A program made the translations under genes and the position numbers. Shown piece by piece: positions 22,603-31,700 of a stretch of DNA of 64,000 nucleotides. Numbering within the stretch: the first letter of the stretch is position 1; every line of letters begins with the position of its first letter. The notes under the pieces are model-generated. The model was not told where the DNA came from and searched no databases. It was given only the letters and a program-made list of their open reading frames with translations. This DNA is from Trebouxia sp. TZW2008 (taxonomy: Eukaryota > Chlorophyta > Trebouxiophyceae > Trebouxiales > Trebouxiaceae): assembly GCA_002118135.1 (NCBI GenBank), contig BDIU01000240.1:124001-188000 (forward strand). Direction: 5' to 3'.

Positions 22603-24243
22603 CTCACTGCTGCTGTTGTTGTTGGAGCTGCTGCTCACCCCAGCTTTGTTCTTGCTCACTCTTCTTCTTGTACAGGAAGAGCTGGTTGCAGGCAAATACA
22701 TGCGCGCCCCAGCTGAGGCCAGCCTGGCAGACAGGGGCAGGGCCAAGGGCAGGAAGGCCGTCAAGCGGGCTGGCTCAGGCTCAAACTCCCTGCAGGGCTT
22801 CCGCAAGTACACCACTCCTGCTGGAATGCAGGTCAGCGTTCAAATGATGACTATGATGATTGTGATGCTTGTCACAGCAATGATGAATTTAGTTCTTGTA
22901 ACAACACAAACAACAATGATGAGCAGAGCACAATGCCCTGCAAGGCTTCTATAAGCACAGAGGCTCTGCAAGTTTGTAATGAATAACGCAGTGCGGTAAT
23001 CCCTTGTCATACAGACACTCAAGATGAGTACATTCTTGTTGCAAGGACGATGCAAATAGGGAAACGATTGATGCACACTGCACTGCAGAACAGTAGTGCT
23101 TCTCAGTGACAACATTCTGATGTCAGGACATTCTTCTTGATCATCATTATGGGCACAGTAGAGGGATTTATTGTACACGAGTGATTCTGTGCCTGTGCAT
23201 GCAGGCTTCCTTTGTCCTGCTGTCTATATATGTAGCGCGGGTGAGGTTCAGCCCTTAAGATTACGTTGTCCAGTTCAGGAGCCAAGCTGCCAAGGCGCAG
23301 TACTTACAGGCAGACAGTGTGTGGTTCATCAAGCCAATCGCAAATTGTGTTGCAAAAAGCTCAAGTAGTGGGCTTGACAGGCAACCATGCGTGGCAGTCT
23401 GTGCAATTGTCATATGATGGCGTGGTGATGTTTAGCAGGTGTTGGTAGGGCGCAATCGCAAACAGAATGACAAACTGACCAACAGAGTGGCCAAGGCACA
23501 GAATGTTTGGAGGGTGTTGCCGGCCAACAGCTGTCAGACCGCAACAACCAGGCACACAGCAGAACCTTCTTGACTGAATATGTTGATATGTTGTCATGTT
23601 GCTGTGCAGGTGCTGGTGGGCCGCAACAACAAGCAGAATGATGAGCTGACAAACAGAGTGGCTAAGGTGGGGGATGTGTGGATGCATGCCAGGGGCTGCC
23701 CAGGGGCCCATGTCCTCCTCAGAGCATCCATCAACAACAGGCGTGCTTATCTTATCTTATCTGATCTTCCTTCTTTTCTGGTTCTCAGTTTGTTTCAAGA
23801 GATCCTTTCTTTGCCCAGCACAAGGCCAGGACCTATGTGCTCCTTAAAGTGTCAGCGCCAATCCTGCCTGAGAAAAATGCCCCTGAATGTGCTTGAACTT
23901 AGTGAACATGTCATCTGTTAGGATCATGAGATTTTTGGGCTGTTTCTATTCAAAGAGGCTTCTGTGATGAACAGTAGCGGTTCAGAGTGACTTCTTTTCT
24001 GGTTTCTGAGCTTTGGATGCATGCAGGGAGCCAGCAGATGAGGACCTGCAGTTTGCAGCTGACTTGGCAGCATGGTATTCCAAAAGCAGGGGCGAGGGCA
24101 AGTGCCCTGTCATCACGGCATCACCAAAAGACATCAAGAAGCCCAAAGGGGCCGCTCCAGGGCAAGTGCTTGTGACTGCTGAGAAGAACATTATGGGTCG
24201 ACCTGACCACAGCAAAGCTCATCAGCAAGAGCAGCAGCAATGA
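15751..24243 (+). CDS. Plastid-type NFACT/NEMF/RqcH-like protein (Tae2 family)
   Basis: Thirteen exons: 15751-16170, 16360-16510, 17035-17179, 17807-18065, 18761-18896, 19143-19255, 19578-19744, 20260-20337, 20893-21009, 21871-21946, 22676-22831, 23610-23740 and 24027-24243, totalling 721 aa. The family binds the large ribosomal subunit with a peptidyl-tRNA on stalled ribosomes. The NFACT-N domain starts at MDYTALVASVAELK and includes FFEVMGRYSNVVLTD. A helical middle (EHFKQLQQQL) follows. The NFACT-R (DUF814) domain is VLVGRNNKQNDELTNRVAK then GDVWMHARGCPGAHVLLR. About 110 Arg/Ser/Ala-rich residues precede the first domain, consistent with a plastid transit peptide; the exact start is uncertain. 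The tRNA-contacting DR pair of bacterial RqcH aligns with ER (in AWERVVML). The intron after exon 12 appears to be GC-AG. Exons 4, 6, 9 and 12 each have tandem echoes in adjacent introns. Confidence 0.87.
17585..17806 (+). repeat. Two pseudo-copies of NFACT exon 4 5' edge
   Basis: Copies at about 17588-17690 and 17701-17765 repeat the start of exon 4 (real copy from 17807). Each begins at an AG acceptor followed by GTACAGC and TGGTGCTGACAGAT. The first encodes YSNVVLTDQASSILLCAYQ in the right phase, then reaches a stop. The second has an extra base that breaks the frame. Confidence 0.85.
18000..18430 (+). repeat. Three tandem copies of NFACT exon 4 3' edge
   Basis: The real exon end (about 17995-18065: QAAQMLAEKGKTAPS and onward) is repeated at about 18172-18260 and 18348-18425, a period close to 176 bp. 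Copy 2 keeps GT after TTTCAG. Copy 3 has a stop (GGCTTAGAAGG) and has lost its donor context. Confidence 0.85.
19200..19375 (+). repeat. Echo of NFACT exon 6 3' edge
   Basis: The real exon end, CATACGCAGTCTGAG|GT at 19241-19256, is echoed about 100 bp downstream as GATACACAGTCTGGG|GT (near 19350-19365), again with a GT directly after the copied edge. Confidence 0.65.
20061..20133 (-). repeat. Dispersed purine-tract/hairpin repeat, copy B
   Basis: Read on the minus strand: a purine-rich stretch, then GGGCGCCATGACAGAAGCC, then the hairpin TCTGTCCAAAGAGGC and AGCCTGGGA. It lies inside an NFACT intron. Confidence 0.7.
21000..21480 (+). repeat. Splice-donor array: nine extra copies of NFACT exon 9 3' edge
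   Basis: The last 45 bases of exon 9 plus its donor (CTCCTAGACACTGC.ACAGCTGACCT.ACCTATCTTGA|GTAAG) are followed by about nine decaying head-to-tail copies of roughly 52 bp. Most end TTGAGTAAG, TTGAGTGA or TTGGGTAA, so most units carry a potential 5' splice site. Copies diverge further with distance. Confidence 0.9.
22011..22080 (-). repeat. Dispersed purine-tract/hairpin repeat, copy C
   Basis: On the minus strand: the purine tract AGAAAAAGAAAG, TCTACGCCATCAGG, then an intact GCCTCTGTCTAAAGAGGC hairpin and AGCCAGGGA. It lies in the intron after NFACT exon 10. Confidence 0.75.
22559..22602 (+). repeat. (CTG)n microsatellite in an NFACT intron
   Basis: About 13 consecutive CTG units, in the intron that ends at the exon starting EELVAGKYMRAP. 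Confidence 0.95.
23440..23535 (+). repeat. Pseudo-copy of NFACT exon 12 5' part
   Basis: AGGTGTTGGTAGGGCGCAAT at about 23438, continuing through CAGAATGACAAACTGACCAA, repeats the real exon from 23610. It keeps an AG acceptor. It encodes VLVGRNRKQNDKLTNRVAKA before diverging. The offset is about 168 bp. Confidence 0.85.
23938..23985 (-). repeat. Possible degenerate hairpin repeat, copy G
   Basis: GGCTGTTTCTATTCAAAGAGGCTTCTGTGATG weakly resembles copy B (20061) in order and spacing but has a damaged stem. Low confidence. Confidence 0.3.
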
Positions 24244-24284
24244 AATCAGCAACAGCAGCAAAAGCAGCAGGACTGCCACGAGGA

Positions 24285-24288
24285 ACTT

Positions 24289-24335
<47 letters not shown>
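24285..24335 (+). repeat. (CAG)n microsatellite just after the NFACT stop codon
   Basis: About 14 CAG units start roughly 45 bp downstream of the stop, probably in the 3' UTR. The CAG-rich context begins in the coding end (QEQQQ). Confidence 0.9.
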
Positions 24336-25501
24336 ATTGTGGCCACTGACACAACCTCATGGGAAGGAGCAGCAGTTGTGCTTCAAGTACAGATGTCAAT
24401 GAATGTTGCAAACTGACGTTTGACGCCATAAATATGTGATGTACATCAGCTTGTGCACTAAGCTGACATTGATGAAACGATAATTACTGCGCATCAACAA
24501 CACAAATCCTCATGCTGAACATTGCATTTTATAGTAGCCAGCAAGTGCAAAGTCGCCAGGAAGCAATGAGGCACAGGGTGCTTCTGCTGATGCTGTGCAG
24601 CACACTAGCATGCTGGCAACGGCATTCTTACTGCGGATTAACATTCTGGAAGTGCATTTGAAGGTGATGAGTCTATGTGTTTTTCTTTCAACGCTGGAGC
24701 TCATTTCACAGATAAGTGTGTGTGTGGGCATCAGGTGTGATCTGCCAATTGAAAGGTAACCGCGAGCGCAATTGCCAGCTCTTGTGGTACAGGCCTGGAC
24801 AACTAGCATCTAACACTGGTCTCGAAATAACCAGATTGCTATTGTCAGGACATGCGCCAAAACCTTGTCAATTTCTGCAGCGCTCAGGAGCCTGGGTCGT
24901 TACACAGTTGTATGGCGCATGGCATTAATCAAAAGTGCTTTCACAAGTTGTGGTGCTGACATGTAACACTCTACAACTGCAAAACGTACTGTACTGTCTG
25001 CAAAACAACAGTGTTTTAGCAGCAGGTCGCCTGAACAAAACTTGTGTTGAGCTGACAAGCATGCTTGGGTCCAAACAAACTGCCTGCTCTGGCAAATGTT
25101 CTGAAGCTAGAGTGCAGAGAACATTTGAGCCTGATGACAGACTTGCTACACATCATCAAAATGTTTCTAGCTGCAGAGTGGGCAACTATTGCCCTGGTGT
25201 TTAGCATTGAACACGCAAACTCTGACTGATGGCTAACACAAAGACTGACTATTCATGTACAGAGTGGACGACAGGCAGAAGCAATCTTGCTTCATGCTGC
25301 GGAATGAAGCCACCCCTGTGCTGCATGAAGCATCGACCATCCAATGAAATGCTGCCCAAGAGTTTGTGCCACCTGTGACTGTTATGGCGGGATCATGAGA
25401 CAAGACATGCTGAATGACCTTGGATTCCTGGTCTTCTGAAGCTGACCAACGAGACATTTGGAGCTTAGACTTGAATCAAAATGATATTGGGTCTATCAGG
25501 T
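24336..25501. other. Convergent intergenic region, nothing recognised
   Basis: This lies between the 3' ends of the NFACT gene and the small membrane-protein gene. Minus-strand ORFs at 24510-24809 and 25233-25457 have no family resemblance. Confidence 0.5.
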
Positions 25502-26093
25502 CTATACAAGAGTGACAGGGTCGCCACTAGTAGGTCTTGGTGTAACAACATTCTTGGCAGAGTCATTGAAGTTGGCCTGCATACCCACAAGCAGCCATGT
25601 GACTATGCCTTCCCGAAGTATGTCAGTGCAGCAGACAGAAAGCTTGCATGGTCTGCAGAAGGCTGGACTTGCCATGCTGTGTGCCGTGCAGTGTCCATGC
25701 AGCAGATATGCTTCGAATGCTTGTCACAAATGCAGAGCGCGCAGATGCAGTGATGTGCATCCAATGAGCTGTAGAACTGGTCTTGCGCTGCGGCTCTCGG
25801 GAAGTCAAAGGGTCAAGTGGCGATAACAGAAACCTCACCTCAGTGACACGGCTGCTTGTTTGAGCGCCCTTGGGTCCGCTAGGCTTGACCGATTTCCGTC
25901 GAGAAAGATTGTAGAAAACAACACATATGCCCAGCGACAGAAGCAGGATGCCGATTGGAATGACAATGCCAATAGCAAGCTTTTTTGATCTCGGAGTGTC
26001 GGCAGTTGCACCCGTCTGTGCCAGAACGGCCGGCAAGGCTCCAAGCAAAGCGGAAAGCAAAGTCGGACACATACGCCGCTGTGAACTCGTCAT
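25502..26093 (-). CDS. Small signal-peptide plus single-TM protein, paralogue of the mannanase anchor
   Basis: Two exons, 25839-26093 and 25502-25576, joined in phase 0, give 109 aa. Residues 9-26 form a cleavable signal peptide (CPTLLSALLGALPAVLAQTG). A short Thr/Ser linker leads into a transmembrane helix, KKLAIGIVIPIGILLLSLGI, then a basic stop-transfer sequence (SRRK) and a tail of about 50 residues. The TM segment, the tail and the intron position match the last two exons of the GH5 mannanase gene 3 kb away (KKLALGIAVPIGTLLLSLGV; NFND/PLND). It therefore looks like a mannanase-type anchor without catalytic or Cys-rich parts. It is either a shrunken duplicate or an independent anchor protein. 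Function unknown; the cell membrane is the likely site. Confidence 0.72.
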
Positions 26094-26680
26094 GACGGGG
26101 TTGATCGCAAGGGTCAGCGGCAGCTTGGGAGTCTCGACTTGCTTATCAAGTCTGTTGATGCAGCTTGCTGTGCTTGAGTACAGCGAACTTTTGCGCACGT
26201 GATGAAGCGTTTCACTTCCGTGCCGTTCCGAGCACTTCCGTTATCGACGCTGCAGCGGTCACTGGAGTTCAGAACCTAACTGCGCTTTTCCCATCGTCTT
26301 CGCTGCGCCCACGGTCACTGCTGTCTTACAGCCAGCTTGCTTCGCCTGGTAGTGCTACAGTCCTGTACGTTTAGCGTACTTTCTGGCTGTAAGACAGGTG
26401 GGTGACGACGGCTGTTGCTGAAGCTCTGTTAGTGCTACCTGCAGCTGCCAAAGACCGGTGCATACCTGGACAAACACGGGAGAATGTGGCTTGCTTTCTC
26501 AATGGCCCCCTTGTACATGCAGAAAGCACACTGAGCATTATCGTCTGTGTTGAAGCTAGCCCTCAAGCTGTGACTGGCAAGCAGCACAAGGCAGACATTC
26601 AGGCAAGCTCAGACCTGTCTCCTGCCAGCTAGTCCAAAACGTGTCAGGGGCATGCACCAGCAAAGTCATTCTTGCAGGTG
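26094..26680. other. CpG-richer divergent promoter region
   Basis: Sequence from about 26030 to 26340 is visibly richer in CG than surrounding introns, as at other gene starts here. A plus-strand ATG at 26201 begins a short basic leader (MKRFTSVPFRALPLSTLQ), but I could not splice it in frame to downstream sequence. Confidence 0.4.
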
Positions 26681-26914
26681 ATGGCAGATAGCAGCGCTTC
26701 CATTCCACAGGATACCTGGACACCTCATGACTTCCCAACAGAGCTGTACAGGGACTTTGCAATCACACATGCACAGTATCAGTCTCTGAAGCAGAAATGG
26801 CTTGGGACTGCTGTGGAGCCTCGAGACCCTCGCATGACTGATCAAGTGCTGAGGTCCTGGGGAATGTGCTCTTGGAAGCAGTATGTACTGGATCGCTACT
26901 TGACCAACTATTGA
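26681..26914 (+). CDS. Small unrecognised ORF (possible exon of a spliced gene)
   Basis: The ATG directly follows a good acceptor (TTCTTGCAG|GTG) and opens 77 codons. Content looks protein-like: PHDFPTELYRDFAITHAQYQ, then WLGTAVEPRDPRMTDQVLRS and WGMCSWKQYVL. It is rich in Trp, Tyr and Arg, with no TM segment. A donor-like CAGTAT|GTACTG near 26885 and a protein-like stretch downstream (27404-27535, YKLDGLMLQICALPELHRHG) suggest the gene may continue by splicing. I do not recognise the family. Confidence 0.45.
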   Translation: MADSSASIPQDTWTPHDFPTELYRDFAITHAQYQSLKQKWLGTAVEPRDPRMTDQVLRSWGMCSWKQYVLDRYLTNY

Positions 26915-28744
26915 TGCAAGCAAAGCAAAACAACAGACAAGTCTATGCCAACCGGAGCCAAAATGTGAGCCTGTTGCAGCCGAAGCAGCCCAAACAGATG
27001 TCCGCGAAGAACAGCAAGTGTGACATTCAGCAGCTGCGAAGGGCCGTGGATGTCAGGGCTCTTCAGGGGTTAACTGGCCCTAGGGCTCTTTAGGGGACTT
27101 GGAACCGTACTCCCTGTAAGGGCAGAAGGCTGCCATGGCTGCTCACAGGCAGTAACAAATGCAGAGGTGCCAGACTTCAGCTCTGGAAGCACACTCTGGC
27201 TGTTTCACCTTTCTGTATGGGCAAAATTCAGCCGAGTTGTTCTCAAGCAGTCACATGAAGTTGGGGGGCGCCAGAAGTGGGGGCCGCCAGACTGCATTGA
27301 CAGCAGACTTTGGCTGCTTTCCGCATCAAATTTTGGTGCAATAGCAAAAAAGCTGTTGAGGTGCTGCTGCAGACGCCTCCATGCTGCGCCTCTTGCAGGC
27401 AACTCTACCAGCTGAGCCAAAAGGCTTCCTTGCTGTTGCCTGCAGCTACAAACTTGACGGGCTGATGTTGCAGATATGTGCGCTGCCTGAACTGCATCGA
27501 CATGGGCTTTGCACATTGATGCAATACATCTGAACAAGCACCAGGGCCTTTGCCCCTGATGAAGGCTTCCTGCTCCTGTTGCTTGAGGGCGGGTTCTGAC
27601 AGCAAGCACAGCTGTCGGGAAACAAGCAACAGCAAGTTGCATATACAGTCTGAGTGTGTGGTGCCCACAGCAGGAGACAAGCTTGTACTTGTGGCATAGC
27701 TTGACAGGCTTCTCCCTGATCAGGCTCTCAAGCATCACAGTTGCTTTCACAAGAGTTGCTTACGATGCAAGGCATGAATTTTTGAGAGGGTGAAGTGTGT
27801 TCATGCTTTTGTCAGGATTCGTGTAGTCATAGTTTTAGGGCAAGCGCATGTCATTGTGATCACAACACAACATGTGCACATTTGCTAGATGGCAGCGTCC
27901 ACCTAATCTAGACAAAGGACACAGCTGTGTGTTGCGCAACGTCTGTGTAGACGTAGTTGTTCTAGTATTTACGCTTTTTGGAATCTCGTACTTGCTTGAT
28001 GTAAGGTTATTCTTGTTTTCGCTTTCTGCTAACATTTTGAGCTCAGGGAATGCATTTTGGAGCTGTATGTGCACATCTGCTGCAGGGAGTACAAGCTGCC
28101 TCTTGCTTGGTAGCACTGGTCTCACAGGCACACTTCTTGCATGTTATGACTGCAGAAGATGAAAAGCAAATCTATCCCCTGCTTGCAGCATTGAGCTTTC
28201 TGCAGCTGTGTATGTGTATGATGTTGCATAATGCGGTCCCTGCCATACCGGAAGCATGACTACATTTGAGACTCTACAACTAGCTGCTGTCCTAGGCAAA
28301 CAGCTTCACTTCCAAATTGAGAATATTCACTTCAACTCTACTCTGTGCATAGAGCTACCCTGACACAGCAGCTCTAGAGTTCTCGAAGAGACTTTACTAC
28401 AAAGCAAATAGTGTTTGACCAGACACATTTCAAGAAAGAGAAGCTAACAGCAAAGTAACAGCATGCAATCTCCTGGTCAATCCTTCAACTTAAGTTCAGT
28501 CCTGCATCAGCGTACATGCAAGGCTGGAACAAATACAACCTACTGTGCAACCTGTATTGTGACACCCCAATCTTATCTACATCAGATCACCAGATTAGTC
28601 ATCCCAAAAAGTTAAGAGCCTAGCTTTTGATCACCATTTTCTGCAGAGCCCGCCTAGACACTAGATAAGCCTATGCGTCCTGTGACTTACTTTCCGTCCT
28701 GTGACTTGCTTTCGTTGCAACATCCTGCCCAGCTGTCATCTCAT
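26915..28744. other. Unresolved region between small ORF and mannanase 3' end
   Basis: The only coding-like stretch is plus-strand 27404-27535, preceded by CTCTTGCAG and open as PAEPKGFLAVACSYKLDG and onward to a TGA; it may be a last exon. A 181-codon minus-strand frame (27205-27750) overlaps it and looks like a shadow. The rest shows nothing I can support. Confidence 0.35.
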
Positions 28745-31700
28745 TCAAACTTGAGGAATCTTGAGGGGGCTGCTAGCGGAAGAAGAAGCAGGACTGGGAG
28801 TGCTATTCGGACTGGCCATGGCTGAGTCCTTTGGATCATTCAGCGGTGCCTGTGCACCACTCACAGCATGTATTGCATAGCAAATGGCTTGGCGATCACA
28901 AAAGCAGCAGCCATCAACAACATGCAACTCATCTCATCTGACTCGTCTGACACCAAAAAGCAGTCACCAATATGAAGAAACTGCTGTACACAGCTCACAT
29001 GCAGAAAACAAATTGCAAGCAGCAGCGAAAGCAGTGCTAAGCAAATTGATGCCCACCCACCTCAGCAGACTTGGTCTGTGCACCCTAGAAGAAGTCCTCA
29101 ACAGACTTGTCACTACAGCAACACAAGGAGCAGCAGAAGCACTGCAAGCAAAACTGTGCCCACCCACCGCAATAGAATTGTTTCATCATTGCAGCAATAC
29201 AAGCAGCATAAGTTGCGGCAAGCAGACTTCTGCCCTCCCACTTCAATAGACTCCGCTCATCAATGCATCACTACAAGCCACAGTAGAAGCAGTTTAAGCA
29301 AGTTGCCCATTCCCACCTCAATCGACTTGGTCCTTGATCCCCTTGGGAAAAGTGTGCCAGACTTGTTTCTTGACTGCAGTAATACAAGCAGCAGCAGAAG
29401 CAGTGGCAAGCAAGTTGCGCACTCCCACCCCAACAGACTTGGTGCGTGCCCCCCTTGAGAACTATGCTCCATATGAAATGTCATCACTGCAGCAATATGA
29501 GAAGCAACAAAACCAGTGCAAGCAACCTACCTCGATAGACTCTGTCCCTGCACCCTTAGAGAACGGTGCTCCGTATGACTAGTTATTATTGCAGCAATAT
29601 GAGAAGCAACCGAAACAGTGCAAGCAATTCACCTCGATAGACTTGGTACGTGCCCTTTTTGAGAACAGTGCTCCATCTGACTTGCCAGAGCGGCGGGACA
29701 AGGTGTAGAAGATGACGCACACCCCTAGGGACAGCAGTAGGGTTCCAATTGGCACTGCAATACCCAAGGCCAGTTTCTTGGCTGTGCTGGTTGGGCCCTT
29801 TGGTGGGGCTGGAGCTGCACAACACACTTCATGTGCTTAGTCAAACTTTAGTCAGCTGGATGAGTCAATGCGCAAAGTGTTTAGTCAAGCTTTGTCAACC
29901 AGGGGGTTTGGTGTGCAAGATGAGCTAAACCAAGTAGCATGGTCAGAAGGCTGGAGCTGCACAATACAGTTCTTATGCCTGATCATGGCATACGTTTGAG
30001 CCAGTTTTCCTGATGAAGGTGCTCACAGTGTAGATTGTATGCAAGATACTGCACCATTGCTTGTGTGTCGCTTTATTATGCAAGGATATGCATTTCAAAG
30101 CATGCACGTGACCAGACCCCTGTCTATGCAGTCCTGCTGGGTTTGCATGAGAGATCACACATCTGACATGTCCAGCAATGCAATGGCAATCAGCAGCATC
30201 ACTAAGAGGCAGACGTGCATATTTGGCCAGGCATGCAAACCCACTACTTGGGCAGACACACGGATGTTCCCTTTATTCTCTTTTGGGAGTTGTTTGTCCA
30301 ACACATCCAAGATAAAACAGCAAAAGCGCATTGCAGCAAGACAGTATGTTGAAGGCTTACGTCTTGGGGCTGGGCAGAAGCCGCAGGTGCACATGCAGTA
30401 CGGCTTCACGTAAGGCTCCCCGCACTTGTCATCACTGGAGGAGTTGTAGCTCAGCTGCACAGCACACACAGGCTTGAGCGCTGTGCAAAAGGCTTCTTAC
30501 CCCCTGCTATAGCTTCATGGCTTGAGGCAAGCTTTGTCACGGTATCATGTTCATGCTTGGCTAATCAGCAATGGACTTGGAGAGAGCTACGAATTTATAG
30601 GGTTACTGCTTCAAAAAGATCACCAGCACAGCAGAAACAGTCTTGCAATGAGCTTCCTTCAAGTGCTATATCCCAGTCATGAAGTCACAAGGTACCTGAG
30701 TAGCGCAGGAGTCCTGGTAGTCAAAGCCAGCATCACAGCATGTACACCCAGTGCCAGGCTGAGTCTGCTGTGAGAACAGGCTGGTGTTGTAGCCACAGCC
30801 AGGGGCAGCAGCAATTGGGGGGGCAGGGGGAGGGGGCGGCAACCCACACAGGCATGAACCAGCACAGATGTGCAGGTTGAAATCCTTCTGGCAGGTTGCA
30901 CTGGTTGGTCCTGTTGCACCCTGCACCAGCACTCACAGGTTCAGTCAGCTCCCAGTTGACTTCAACACATGTTGCAAGTGTTAGTGGCTCTCGCAAGCGA
31001 TTGTTGCATGTTGATATAGACCAGAGCAGCATGCCTGCTGGGAAGCCTTTTGGCAATGCACACAATGCACATAAGCGCTGGTTGTCAAGTTCACACAGAG
31101 CACCTTGTACATAATACATGGGTCTCTAAAGCTTGTGTTGTGGGTGCTGCTGTACACAGTGTAGCAAGTCAGTGGCTGGCACAAGTTGTGAGTGATGCAG
31201 TGTGTGCAGGGCAGCTCACAGCTCTGAGGCAAATAGAAGCAGGGCCTCCCAAGTATTGGTACTTCAGGTTGCAGTGATCACAGCCAGGACACACAGGCAA
31301 AAGATATGCTGCAGGCACAGTGACAGCACAGCTTGCAGAAGCTGATGGGGGAGGGATCATGATGCGCAATCAATAGCAAGGTAGCTCACATCTCTGAGGC
31401 AAGTGATCATGGGTGTTGGAAGTTCAGGTTGCAGTGGTCACAGCCAAGAGACACAGGTGAAAGATATGATGCAGGTGCAATGGCAGCACGACTTGCAGAA
31501 GTCGACAGGGGAGGATCATGGTGAAGAATCAACAGCAGGGCCACTCACAGCTCTGAGGCAAGTGGTGGCGGGGCCTCCCAGGTGTTGGTACTTCAGGTTG
31601 CAGTGGTCACAGCCAGGAACACAGGCAAAAGCTATGATGTATGTGCAATGACAGCACAACTTGCAGAAATCAATGGCGGAGGGTCATGATGCACAATCAA

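Noticed and set aside
27205..27750. 181-codon minus-strand ORF
   Set aside because: No domain resemblance and Cys/Gln/Ser-rich shadow-like composition. A more protein-like frame runs on the opposite strand at 27404-27535.
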